Of a stretch of DNA of 64,000 bases, positions 41,925 through 50,251 are shown piece after piece; the stretch's first letter is position 1, and every line of letters begins with the position of its first letter. Origin of the DNA: Actinospineispora acaciae DSM 45401 (GTDB lineage: Bacteria; Actinomycetota; Actinomycetes; Mycobacteriales; Pseudonocardiaceae); NCBI RefSeq assembly GCF_000620785.1, contig NZ_JIAI01000017.1, forward strand, positions 81,920-145,919. The letters are read 5' to 3'. Both the position numbers and the translations under genes were made by a program. Under the pieces are notes generated by a model. It did not search any database. It was given only the letters and a program-made list of their open reading frames with translations, and had not been told where the DNA came from.

Positions 41925-42610
41925 CGCTGCTGTTCGCCCCGCCCGTCACCACCGTGCGGATGGCCGGCTCGGACCGGACGTTCCCGGTGCGGCGGGTCTA
42001 CTGCGTGGGCCGCAACTACGTCGACCACATCCGGGAGATGAAGGAGGGCGACGAGCGCGACGACCCGTTCTTCTTCCAGAAGCCCCCGGACGCGGTCGTC
42101 GGTGACGGCGCCCCGGTGCCCTACCCGCCCCGGACCGAGGACCTCCAGTTCGAGGGTGAGCTGGTGGTCGCGCTCGGCGCTGCCGGTTCTGATGTCCCGG
42201 TGGAGCGGGCGCTCGACCTGGTGCTCGGCTATGCCGCCGGCATCGACCTGACCAGGCGCGACCGCCAGCGGGCGTGCCGGGAGCGGCGGGTGTCCTGGGA
42301 GGCGGGGAAGGCCTTCGACGCCTCCGCGCCGTGTGGCCCGATCACCGCCAAGACCGACGCCGGCGACGTCGCCGACGCGTCGCTGCGGTTGAGCGTCAAC
42401 GGCGAGACCCGCCAGCGGACCCGGACCTCGCTGATGATCTGGAGCGTCGCGGAGATCATCGCCCAGCTGTCCGCCGACTACCGGCTGATGCCCGGTGACC
42501 TGATCTACACCGGCACCCCGGCCGGGGTCGGCGCCGTCGTACCCGGGGACGAGATCCGGGTCGAGATCGACGGACTCGCGCCGCTGTCCATCGTTGTGAG
42601 GAGCCTATGA
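41921..42610 (+). CDS. FAH-family hydrolase (fumarylpyruvate hydrolase-like)
   Basis: 229 residues: CVGRNYVDHIREM, FFFQKPPDAVVG, then the metal-binding ED-QFEGELVVALG with acidic ligands, GYAAGIDLTRRD and TGTPAGVGAVVPGD near the end. Members cleave C-C bonds of acylpyruvates such as fumarylpyruvate. The partner deacetylase and transporter suggest a short catabolic route; the substrate is not deducible. Coupled to both neighbours by ATGA overlaps. Confidence 0.9.
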   Translation: MTLLFAPPVTTVRMAGSDRTFPVRRVYCVGRNYVDHIREMKEGDERDDPFFFQKPPDAVVGDGAPVPYPPRTEDLQFEGELVVALGAAGSDVPVERALDLVLGYAAGIDLTRRDRQRACRERRVSWEAGKAFDASAPCGPITAKTDAGDVADASLRLSVNGETRQRTRTSLMIWSVAEIIAQLSADYRLMPGDLIYTGTPAGVGAVVPGDEIRVEIDGLAPLSIVVRSL

Positions 42611-43473
42611 GACCCACCGAGCGCATCGACTACCAACCGATCGAGGGCCGGGCGCCGGTGCGGCTGCCGGGCGGGGCCAGGGTCGCGGTCTGGGTGGTCG
42701 TCAACGTCGAGGAGTGGTCGGACAGCGAGCCGATGCCGCGCACCGTGCTCACCCCGCCGGCCGGCGGCACCCCGAGCCCGGACGTGCCGAACTGGGCCTG
42801 GCACGAGTACGGCAACCGGGTCGGGTTCTGGCGGATGCTGCGGGTGCTGGACCGGCACCGGATCCCGGCCACCCTGGCCATCAACGGCTCCGCGATCGGC
42901 GCCTACCCACCCATCACGCAGGCCGCGCTGGCCCGGGACTGGGAGTTCATCGGGCACGGCTACACGCAGAAGAACATGCAGAAGGTGCCCGACGAGCGGC
43001 GCGACATCGAGCGCACCCGCGACGCGATCGCCGCCGTCACCGGCGCGGCGCCGAGGGGCTGGCTCGGGCCGGGGCTCACCGAGACGTGGGAGACCCCCGA
43101 CCTGCTGGTCGAGTCCGGCTACGAGTACGTGTGCGACTGGGTGCTCGACGACCAGCCCACCCGGCTGCGCACCCGCGCCGGCGACATCGTGAACATCCCC
43201 TACACGCAGGAGTGCAACGACGTGGCGATGATGCTCATCCAGCATCACCCCGCCGAGGAGTACCGCCGCCGGGCCGTCGACCAGTTCGACCAGCTCCTCG
43301 CCGACGCCCGCGCCGACGACTCCGCCCGGGTGATGGCGCTGGTCGTGCACCCGTACATCATGGGCGCGCCGCACCGGCTGAAGTACCTGGACCTGGCGCT
43401 GGACCACATCCGGCGCCACGGCGAGGCGACCTTCCACACCGGCGCGGACATCCTGGACGCCTGGGCTTGCTGA
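42607..43473 (+). CDS. Polysaccharide deacetylase-fold amidohydrolase (PuuE allantoinase-like)
   Basis: 288 residues of the NodB-fold group: VAVWVVVNVEEW, PATLAINGSAIGAYP, WEFIGHGYTQKNMQ (the metal His region), GWLGPGLTETWETPDLL, IPYTQECNDV and HPYIMGAPHR. This pattern is closer to PuuE-type allantoinases and related cyclic-amide hydrolases than to chitin deacetylases. Third gene of the GntR-controlled operon; the ATGA overlap implies coupled translation. Confidence 0.87.
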   Translation: MRPTERIDYQPIEGRAPVRLPGGARVAVWVVVNVEEWSDSEPMPRTVLTPPAGGTPSPDVPNWAWHEYGNRVGFWRMLRVLDRHRIPATLAINGSAIGAYPPITQAALARDWEFIGHGYTQKNMQKVPDERRDIERTRDAIAAVTGAAPRGWLGPGLTETWETPDLLVESGYEYVCDWVLDDQPTRLRTRAGDIVNIPYTQECNDVAMMLIQHHPAEEYRRRAVDQFDQLLADARADDSARVMALVVHPYIMGAPHRLKYLDLALDHIRRHGEATFHTGADILDAWAC

Positions 43474-43551
43474 CCGCCCGCGACAGCCGGCCACTTGTTG
43501 CGCACGCACGTATCCTCATGGATCTACATGCCAGCCATGAGGGGGGCCACG

Positions 43552-44109
43552 GTGCATGTCGAGCGCGATCCTGTCCAACTCACCCGCGAGTACTGGACGG
43601 CGATGAACCAGCCGGGCGCCGAGCACTTCGCCGCGATGGGCGCCCTGATGCGCGCCTACTGGACGATGGTCGCCGAGCTGGACCGGCTGCTCAAGCCGCA
43701 CAACCTGAGCCGTACCGGGTTCCTGCTGATGTCCACGCTGCTCATCTCCGAGGCGCACACCCGGCCGCTCGGCCAGCTCAGCCGCTGGCTGATGGTGCAC
43801 CCGACCACCGTCACCCTGGTGATCGACCAGTTGGCCGATCGCGGCCTGGTCGTCCGTACCCCGCATCCCACCGACCGGCGCACGGTGCTCGCCACCCTGA
43901 CCGAGCGGGGCCGGGTGGTGGTCACCGGGGCGGCCGAGGACCTGGCCGACGCCCGGTTCGGGCTGACCGACGTGGGGGAACCGCTGGCCGAGCGGCTGGT
44001 CGGCGTGCTGGCGCAGGTCAGGGCCAGGATGGGTGACGCCCCGGCAATCGACACGGCGCCGGCAGTCGACACGGCTCCGGAGGCCGACCCCGAGCCGGCG
44101 GTGTCATAG
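43552..44109 (+). CDS. MarR-family regulator
   Basis: About 185 residues with a winged helix: LLMSTLLISEAHTRPLGQLSRWLMVHPTTVTLVIDQLADRGLV, then the wing RTPHPTDRRTVLATLTERG. The last 30 residues are a low-complexity Ala/Asp/Thr/Pro tail. GTG 43552 follows a GGGGGG run. It may regulate the downstream quinone oxidoreductase-like gene 58 bp away, or itself. Confidence 0.87.
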   Translation: MHVERDPVQLTREYWTAMNQPGAEHFAAMGALMRAYWTMVAELDRLLKPHNLSRTGFLLMSTLLISEAHTRPLGQLSRWLMVHPTTVTLVIDQLADRGLVVRTPHPTDRRTVLATLTERGRVVVTGAAEDLADARFGLTDVGEPLAERLVGVLAQVRARMGDAPAIDTAPAVDTAPEADPEPAVS

Positions 44110-44167
44110 ACGTCGGCTATCAGAGCTTGTCTGGCTCCCGGGCGCGCGCCCGACCCATGATCGAGCC

Positions 44168-45088
44168 ATGGAAGCTCTCGTACACGACCCCGACGCCCGG
44201 CACGGCCTGCGGCTGGCCCAGGCGCCCGACCCGTCGCCGAGGCCGGACCAGGTGCTGGTCGACGTCGCCGCGATCTCGTTGAACTTCGGCGAGGTCGCCC
44301 ACCTCGCGGACAACCAGAAACCGGGCACGGTGCCCGGCTGGGACGCCTCCGGGGTGGTCGCGGTGGCCGCCGCGGATGGCTCCGGCCCTGCGGTGGGGGC
44401 ACGGGTGGTCACCTTCGGCTGGGGCGGTGCCTGGGCACGGCTGCGGGCCGTCGACGTGGCCGACCTGGCGGTGCTGCCGGACGCGGTGGACCACGCCTCG
44501 GCGGCGGCGCTGCCGGTGGCCGGGGTGACCGCGTTGCGATCACTGCGCCGGCTCGGGCCGCTGCTCGGGCGCCGGGTGCTGGTGACCGGTGCGTCCGGCG
44601 GGGTCGGGCGGTTCGCCGTGCAGCTTGCCGCGCGGGCCGGCGCGCACGTGGTGGCCGCCGTCGGGAGCGTCGAGCGCGGCGCCGGGCTGGCCGAGCTGGG
44701 CGCGTCCGAGGTGGTGGTCGACCTCGGCGAGGTCCGCGAGCGGCTGCACGGCGTGATCGACAACGTCGGCGGTGGGCTGCTCGCGCAGGCGTACGGGCTG
44801 CTGGCGCCGGACGGGGTCGCGCAGAGCGTGGGCATGGCGTCGCTGGAGCCGACCACCATCGACTTCGAGCGGGCTCGGCGGGAGAGCCCGGGCGCGCGGA
44901 TCGAGGCCTTCATGTTCGGCGGTCCGCCCGGCGCGGACCTGGCCTACCTGGCCGGGCTGGTCGCGGGCGGCGAGCTGGACCCGCAGGTCGGCTGGCGCGG
45001 CGGCTGGGACCGGGCGGACGAGGCGATCGAGGCGCTGCGCGGGCGCCGCATCCGGGGCAAGGCCGTGCTGGAGATCGACCCGCGCTGA
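44168..45088 (+). CDS. Zinc-free MDR oxidoreductase (quinone oxidoreductase-like)
   Basis: 306 residues of the medium-chain dehydrogenase family. GWDASGVV in the catalytic domain and the Rossmann motif VTGASGGVGRFAVQLA. No structural-zinc cysteine cluster, as in quinone oxidoreductases. NADPH-dependent reduction of a quinone or enone is likely. Its stop abuts the stop of the convergent TetR gene (no gap). Confidence 0.9.
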   Translation: MEALVHDPDARHGLRLAQAPDPSPRPDQVLVDVAAISLNFGEVAHLADNQKPGTVPGWDASGVVAVAAADGSGPAVGARVVTFGWGGAWARLRAVDVADLAVLPDAVDHASAAALPVAGVTALRSLRRLGPLLGRRVLVTGASGGVGRFAVQLAARAGAHVVAAVGSVERGAGLAELGASEVVVDLGEVRERLHGVIDNVGGGLLAQAYGLLAPDGVAQSVGMASLEPTTIDFERARRESPGARIEAFMFGGPPGADLAYLAGLVAGGELDPQVGWRGGWDRADEAIEALRGRRIRGKAVLEIDPR

Positions 45089-45700
45089 TCAGGACGGTTC
45101 GACCAGGGCCGCGCCGGTCATCGCCGCGAGGTATCCGAGCAGGCCCCGGCGTGCCGTCTCGACGGTGACCGATGGGTTGCGGCTGACCATGTGCAGGCCG
45201 TAGCCGTCCTCGATGATCACGGCGTTGCGGGCGACCTCCTCGATCGGACGGGCGAGCGTGAACGCGCCCAGGCCCACGCCCAGATCCAGGATCGAGCGGT
45301 ACAGGGTCACCTCGCGATCGAACAGGCCGGCCATCAGCGCCGCATGGGTGCCGCTGCGGTCGGCCAGGCTGTGCAGCTCGTAGAGCAGCCGGCAGGCGTC
45401 GTCGTCGGGCCCGGTCGGCAGCCCGGACCCGACGGCGGCCCGCAGCTTCCCGGCCGGCGTGTCCGGCTCGCCGACGCGCGCGACCCGCGCCTGGTAGAAG
45501 TCGGTGACCACGGTGGTGTGCACATCGATCATCAGCCCGGCGATCTCGGGGTAGTAGTACAGCACCGAACCGGAGGACAGGCCCGCCCGCTCGGCGATGT
45601 CCCGGATCCGCAGGTCCGCGAGGCCGCGGTCCCGGATGGCCTGGCCGGCGGCGTTGATGATCAAGGCGCGGCGGGCGCCCTGGCGTTTCGGGCGTGGCAC
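45089..45700 (-). CDS. TetR-family regulator
   Basis: 203 residues. N-terminal helix-turn-helix ALIINAAGQAIRDRGLADLRIRDIAERAGLSSGSVLYYYPE, then a ligand-binding helical domain. GTG 45700 is preferred over the longer frame to 45736, because the shorter protein starts with a typical basic arm (PRPKRQGARR). Divergent from the aminotransferase operon, with a 7-bp inverted repeat at 45786-45804 between them as likely operator. Confidence 0.88.
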   Translation of the reverse strand: MPRPKRQGARRALIINAAGQAIRDRGLADLRIRDIAERAGLSSGSVLYYYPEIAGLMIDVHTTVVTDFYQARVARVGEPDTPAGKLRAAVGSGLPTGPDDDACRLLYELHSLADRSGTHAALMAGLFDREVTLYRSILDLGVGLGAFTLARPIEEVARNAVIIEDGYGLHMVSRNPSVTVETARRGLLGYLAAMTGAALVEPS

Positions 45701-45785
45701 CCGTCCATTCTTTATACAGATGCACAAGCCCGGCAACCTAGATGCAGGTCAGTATTGACTCTTCACCCATCGATACCTTGAATTG

Positions 45786-45804
45786 CACATCAAAGAATGA
45801 TGTG
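45786..45804. promoter_or_regulatory. Candidate TetR operator
   Basis: CACATCA-AAGAA-TGATGTG, perfect 7-bp arms, 24 bp before the aminotransferase start and upstream of the TetR gene. Symmetry and location suggest the regulator's binding site. Confidence 0.6.
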
Positions 45805-45827
45805 GATCACAGGGTTGGAGTGGGGCG

Positions 45828-47180
45828 ATGTCAGAGCGGACACCCGAGGACCTGGCCGGCATCGACCGAGCCCACCTCATTCACCCCTACCTGCCCGCCA
45901 GCACCCGGGAACGCGTGGTCATGGTGCGCGGTGAGGGCTCGCGGCTGTGGGACGCCGGCGGGCGCGAGTACCTGGACGCGACCGGCGGGCTGTGGCTGGC
46001 CCAGGTCGGCCACGGTCGCCGCGAGCTGGCGGAGGTCGCAGGCGAGCAGATGTCGCGGCTGGAGTACTTCACCAGCTTCTGGGAGTTCTCCAACGACCGG
46101 GCCATCGCGCTGGCGCAGCGGCTGGTCTCGCTCGCGCCCGCGCCGCTGGACCACGTGTACTTCACCTCCGGCGGTTCGGAGGGCAACGAGGCCGCCATCA
46201 AGATGGCTCGCTACTACCACCACCGGCGCGGCGAGGGCTCCCGGACCTGGATCCTCGGCCGGCACCGGGCCTACCACGGCATCGGCTACGGCGGCGGGTC
46301 GGTCAGCGGGTTCCCGCTCTACCACGAGGGCTTCGGCCCGATGATGCCGCACGTCAGGCACCTGACCCCGCCCTGGCCGTACCGTACCGAGCTCTACGAA
46401 GGCCAGGACTGCACCGACTACTGCATCGCGGAGCTGGAGCGGACCATCGCGGAGATCGGGCCGGAGAACATCGCGGCCATGCTGGGTGAGCCGATCATGG
46501 GCGTGGCCGGCATGGTGGTGCCGCCGGCCGACTACTGGCCGAGGGTGGCCGAGGTGCTGCGCCGCCACGGCATCCTGCTGATCCTGGACGAGGTGGTCAC
46601 CGCCTACGGGCGGGTCGGGCGGTGGTTCGCCGCCGAGCACTTCGGCGTGACGCCGGACATCATGGTCACCGCCAAGGGCATCACCAGCGGCTACCTGCCG
46701 CTCGGCGCGGTGCTGGTGAGCGGCGAGGTCAGCGGTGTGCTCGGCCGTGACCACGGCTTCCCCATGGGCTACACGTACAACGGCCACCCCACCGCTTGCG
46801 CCGTCGCGCTGGCCAACCTGGACATCATCGAGCGCGAGGGCCTGCTGGAGCGCGCGGTCAAGATCGGCGACTTCCTCGCGGCCGAGCTGCGCCGCTGCCT
46901 GGCCGGCGTCGACGTGGTCGGCGAGGTCCGCAACGTCGGGATGATGCTCGGCGTGGAGCTGGTCGCCGACCCGGCCACCCGGGAGCCGCTGCCCGGTATC
47001 CAGGGCATCGCCGACGCGATCCGCGCCGAGCATGGCGTGATCGCCCGTGACGCGGCCACCGCGCTGGTGCTCTCGCCCGCGCTCACCCTGACCGAGCCCG
47101 AGGCCGGCACCATCGCGTCCGCCATCGCCGAGGTGCTCGCGCGCACCGGGCGGGACGGCACGGTCCGGGCCGGCCGATGA
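45828..47180 (+). CDS. Class III aminotransferase (PLP)
   Basis: 450 residues of the omega-amino acid/amine:pyruvate group. LWDAGGREYLDATGGLW, FTSGGSEGNEAAIKMAR, ILDEVVTAYGRVG, and Schiff-base Lys283 in TAKGITSGYLPLGAV. It transfers an amino group from an amine or omega-amino acid. First gene of a four-gene operon with two permeases and an amidohydrolase, so it likely handles the amine released or imported. Stop overlaps the permease start by ATGA. Confidence 0.93.
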   Translation: MSERTPEDLAGIDRAHLIHPYLPASTRERVVMVRGEGSRLWDAGGREYLDATGGLWLAQVGHGRRELAEVAGEQMSRLEYFTSFWEFSNDRAIALAQRLVSLAPAPLDHVYFTSGGSEGNEAAIKMARYYHHRRGEGSRTWILGRHRAYHGIGYGGGSVSGFPLYHEGFGPMMPHVRHLTPPWPYRTELYEGQDCTDYCIAELERTIAEIGPENIAAMLGEPIMGVAGMVVPPADYWPRVAEVLRRHGILLILDEVVTAYGRVGRWFAAEHFGVTPDIMVTAKGITSGYLPLGAVLVSGEVSGVLGRDHGFPMGYTYNGHPTACAVALANLDIIEREGLLERAVKIGDFLAAELRRCLAGVDVVGEVRNVGMMLGVELVADPATREPLPGIQGIADAIRAEHGVIARDAATALVLSPALTLTEPEAGTIASAIAEVLARTGRDGTVRAGR

Positions 47181-48580
47181 GCCGGCTGTTCACCCTGGAG
47201 CGCCAGACCATCGCGCCCATCCCGGACGCCGAGCGGCACGGCACCAGCCGCGGCCTGGTCGCGATCTGGTTCGGGATGAACATGACGCCGCTGACGGTGG
47301 TCACCGGGGCCACCGCGACCACCGTGCTGGGCCTGCCGCTGGGCTGGACGATCATCGCGCTGCTGGCCGGCAACCTCGTCGGCGGCGTCGGCATGGCGCT
47401 GCACGCCGCGCAGGGCCCTCGGCTGGGCGTGCCGCAGATGCTGCAGGCGCGCGGCCAGTTCGGCGCGCACGGCGCCGCGGTGATCGTGCTGGTGGCGCTG
47501 GTGATGTTCATCGGCTACTTCTCGTCGAACCTGGTCGTCTCGATCGACTCGGCGCACCAGATCGTGCCGGGGCTGCCGGGTCCGGTGGCGGTGTCGCTGT
47601 GCGCGCTGGTCAGCCTGGTGGGCACGGTGTTCGGCTATCGGCTGGTGCGCTGGCTGACCGCCGCCGGCTCCTACGTGGTCGGCACGCTCGCGGTCGTCGC
47701 GTTCGTGCGGGTGCTCTCGGACGGGGCGGTGTGGACGCACCTCGGCGGCGGTCGGGTCACGGCGGCCGGGTTCTTCGGGGCGGTGGCGCTCGGGGTGGTC
47801 TGGCAGCTGACGTACGCGCCCTACGTCTCCGACTACTCCCGCTACCTGCCGCGACGGACCGGTGCGCGCGGCGCGTTCTGGGGCTCCTACCTGGGGTGCG
47901 TGGCCAGCTCGGTGCTGTTGATGGTGCTCGGCGCGATCGTCGGGCTGGCGGCGGGCGGGGCGGACACCATGGCCGGCCTGCACACGCTGCTCGGCCCCGG
48001 CGTCGGTTTCGTGGTGCTGCTCGGGTTCGCGCTGGTCGCGACGGCCGGCAACTCGGTGAACGTCTACTGCAGCAGCCTGTGCGCGCTGACCCTGGTCGAG
48101 ACCTTCCGGCGCGGCTGGGTGCCCGGCGTGCGGGCCCGGGTGGCCACCACGCTGGTGCTGCAGGCGCTCGGCGTGTGGATCGCGGTCGAGGCGCAGAGCG
48201 GCTTCGCGTCGGCCTACTTCAGCTTCCTGAGCGTCCTGCTGTACGTGTTGATCCCGTGGTCCGCTGTCAACCTGGTCGACTACTACCTGGTCCGGCACGC
48301 CGACTACGACGTCGACGCGTTCTTCGCGCACGACGGCGGCCGGTACGGGCGCTGGAACGTCGGTGCGCTGCTGGTGTTCGCCGTCGGCGTGCTCGCGCAG
48401 CTGCCGTTCGTGGTGACCGGCCTGTACACCGGTCCGCTCGGCGCCGCGCTGGACGGGGTCGACCTGGCCTGGCTGGTGGGCTTCGCGGTGTCCTGCCTGG
48501 GCTACTACCTGCTGGCGCGGCTGCGGCCGGAGTTGGTGCGGCTGCGGCGACCGGCCGTGCGCGAGGCGGTGGCGCCGTGA
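47177..48580 (+). CDS. NCS1-family permease (cytosine/purine/hydantoin type)
   Basis: 467 residues with about 12 hydrophobic segments. GLVAIWFGMNMTPLTVVTGATATTVLGLP matches the NCS1 start, and TYAPYVSDYSRYLP is the conserved NCS1 central motif. Imports a nitrogenous ring or related compound. Translationally coupled to both neighbours (ATGA and GTGA). Confidence 0.92.
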   Translation: MSRLFTLERQTIAPIPDAERHGTSRGLVAIWFGMNMTPLTVVTGATATTVLGLPLGWTIIALLAGNLVGGVGMALHAAQGPRLGVPQMLQARGQFGAHGAAVIVLVALVMFIGYFSSNLVVSIDSAHQIVPGLPGPVAVSLCALVSLVGTVFGYRLVRWLTAAGSYVVGTLAVVAFVRVLSDGAVWTHLGGGRVTAAGFFGAVALGVVWQLTYAPYVSDYSRYLPRRTGARGAFWGSYLGCVASSVLLMVLGAIVGLAAGGADTMAGLHTLLGPGVGFVVLLGFALVATAGNSVNVYCSSLCALTLVETFRRGWVPGVRARVATTLVLQALGVWIAVEAQSGFASAYFSFLSVLLYVLIPWSAVNLVDYYLVRHADYDVDAFFAHDGGRYGRWNVGALLVFAVGVLAQLPFVVTGLYTGPLGAALDGVDLAWLVGFAVSCLGYYLLARLRPELVRLRRPAVREAVAP

Positions 48581-50214
48581 ACGAGGCCGATCTGATCTTC
48601 CACGGTGGCCCCGTGTACACGATGGACACGGCCGCGCCGGCGACCGACGCGGTGGCGGTGCGCGCCGGGCGGGTGGTCGCGACCGGAGACGACGTGCCGG
48701 AGCTGGTCGGGCGGCGCACCGAGGTGGTGAACCTGGCCGGCCGCGCGCTGTTGCCCGGGTTCCAGGACGCGCACGCGCACCCGGTGGCCGGCGGCCTGCA
48801 GCGGATGGCCTGCCACCTGGACGACATCCACGGCCTGGCCGACTACCAGCGCCGGATCCGCGACTACGCCCGGGCACATCCCGAGCTGGACTGGATCACC
48901 GGCGCCGGCTGGTACGGCGACGCGTTCCCCGGCGGCTTCCCGACCCGTCACCAGCTCGACGAGGTGACCGGGCCGCGGCCGGCGCTGTTCGACAGCCACG
49001 ACGGCCATGGCGCCTGGGCCAACAGCGAGGCCCTGCGCCGCGCCGGCATCACCTCGGCGAGCGCGGACCCGCCCGACGGCCGGATCCCGCGCGACGACAC
49101 CGGCGAGCCGACCGGGATGCTGGTCGAGGGCGCGGCGCGGCTGGTCGGCGAGCTGCTGCCGCGGCCGGACGCGGCGCGCCTGGAACAGGCCGTCCGGCAC
49201 GCCCAGCGCTACCTGCACGGCCTGGGCATCACCGGGTGGCAGGACGCCGCGGTGGGCGAGGCGCTCGGGATCCCGGACTCCTTCGACACCTACCGGGCGC
49301 TGGCCGAGCGCGGCGAGCTCACCGCGCGGGTGGTCGGCGCGCTGTGGTGGCGGCGCGGCGTCGGCGCCGAGCAGGTCGACGAGCTCGTCCGGCGACGGGC
49401 GCTGGCGGGGACCGGCCGGTTCCGCGCGACCGCCGTGAAGATCATGCAGGACGGGGTGTGCGAGAACCTCACCGCCGCTGTCCTGGACGCCTACCGGGGG
49501 CATCCGCACGAGCGGGGCCTGAGCTTCCTGAGCCCGTCCGAGCTGGCCGATGCGGTCGCGGCGGTGCACGGTGCCGGCTTCGACGCCCACATCCACGCCG
49601 TCGGTGACCGGGCGGTGCGCGACTGCCTCGACGCCATCACCCCAGTCGGGGCGGACGCGGAACGCCGTCACCAGATCGCGCACATCGACCTGATCCACCC
49701 CGAGGACATCGGCCGCATGCGGGAGCTGGGCGTGATCGCCAACGTCCAGCCGCTGTGGGCCCGGCAGGACCCGGTGCTGGTCGACACCAAGCTGCCCTAC
49801 CTGACCGACGACCAGCGGCGCTGGCACTTCGCGTTCGGCGCGCTGGCCGGCGCGGGGGTCCGCATGGCGATGGGCAGCGACTGGCCGGTGTCCAGCCCGA
49901 ACCCGATGTGGGGCGTGCACGTCGCGGTGAACCGCACGGCGCCGGCGCGGGACCCGCACGCCGGCGACACCCGCTCGCGGACCGATCCGCTGCTGCCCGA
50001 ACAGGCGATCTCGGTCGACGCCGCGCTCGCCGCCTACACCCGGGGCGCCGCGATCGCCAACCACCTGGAGCGCGACACCGGCACCATCACCGTCGGCAAG
50101 GCCGCCGATCTCGTGGTGCTCGACCACGATCCGCATCGGGTGCCACCCCGCGAGATCGGGCAGATCGAGGCCGCCATGACCTTCGTCGACGGTCGAGTCG
50201 TCCACCATCCCTGA
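48577..50214 (+). CDS. Amidohydrolase (YtcJ/N-substituted formamide deformylase-like)
   Basis: 545 residues of amidohydrolase family 3. GPVYTMDTAAPATDAVAVRAGRVVATG and LLPGFQDAHAHP (metal HxH) at the start, HIHAVGDRAV and QIAHIDLI in the middle, and GSDWPVSSPNPM (metal Asp) late. Hydrolyses an amide or formamide C-N bond, fitting release of an amine for the aminotransferase. GTG 48577 overlaps the permease stop (GTGA). Confidence 0.92.
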   Translation: MNEADLIFHGGPVYTMDTAAPATDAVAVRAGRVVATGDDVPELVGRRTEVVNLAGRALLPGFQDAHAHPVAGGLQRMACHLDDIHGLADYQRRIRDYARAHPELDWITGAGWYGDAFPGGFPTRHQLDEVTGPRPALFDSHDGHGAWANSEALRRAGITSASADPPDGRIPRDDTGEPTGMLVEGAARLVGELLPRPDAARLEQAVRHAQRYLHGLGITGWQDAAVGEALGIPDSFDTYRALAERGELTARVVGALWWRRGVGAEQVDELVRRRALAGTGRFRATAVKIMQDGVCENLTAAVLDAYRGHPHERGLSFLSPSELADAVAAVHGAGFDAHIHAVGDRAVRDCLDAITPVGADAERRHQIAHIDLIHPEDIGRMRELGVIANVQPLWARQDPVLVDTKLPYLTDDQRRWHFAFGALAGAGVRMAMGSDWPVSSPNPMWGVHVAVNRTAPARDPHAGDTRSRTDPLLPEQAISVDAALAAYTRGAAIANHLERDTGTITVGKAADLVVLDHDPHRVPPREIGQIEAAMTFVDGRVVHHP

Positions 50215-50251
50215 CCGGCGGGTCGCACGACGACGGGAGCGTTGATCAACG

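Noticed and set aside
47599..48576. N-terminal extension of the amidohydrolase (871 residues)
   Set aside because: The extension lies antiparallel in frame over the NCS1 permease and is noise; GTG 48577 gives the correct domain start.
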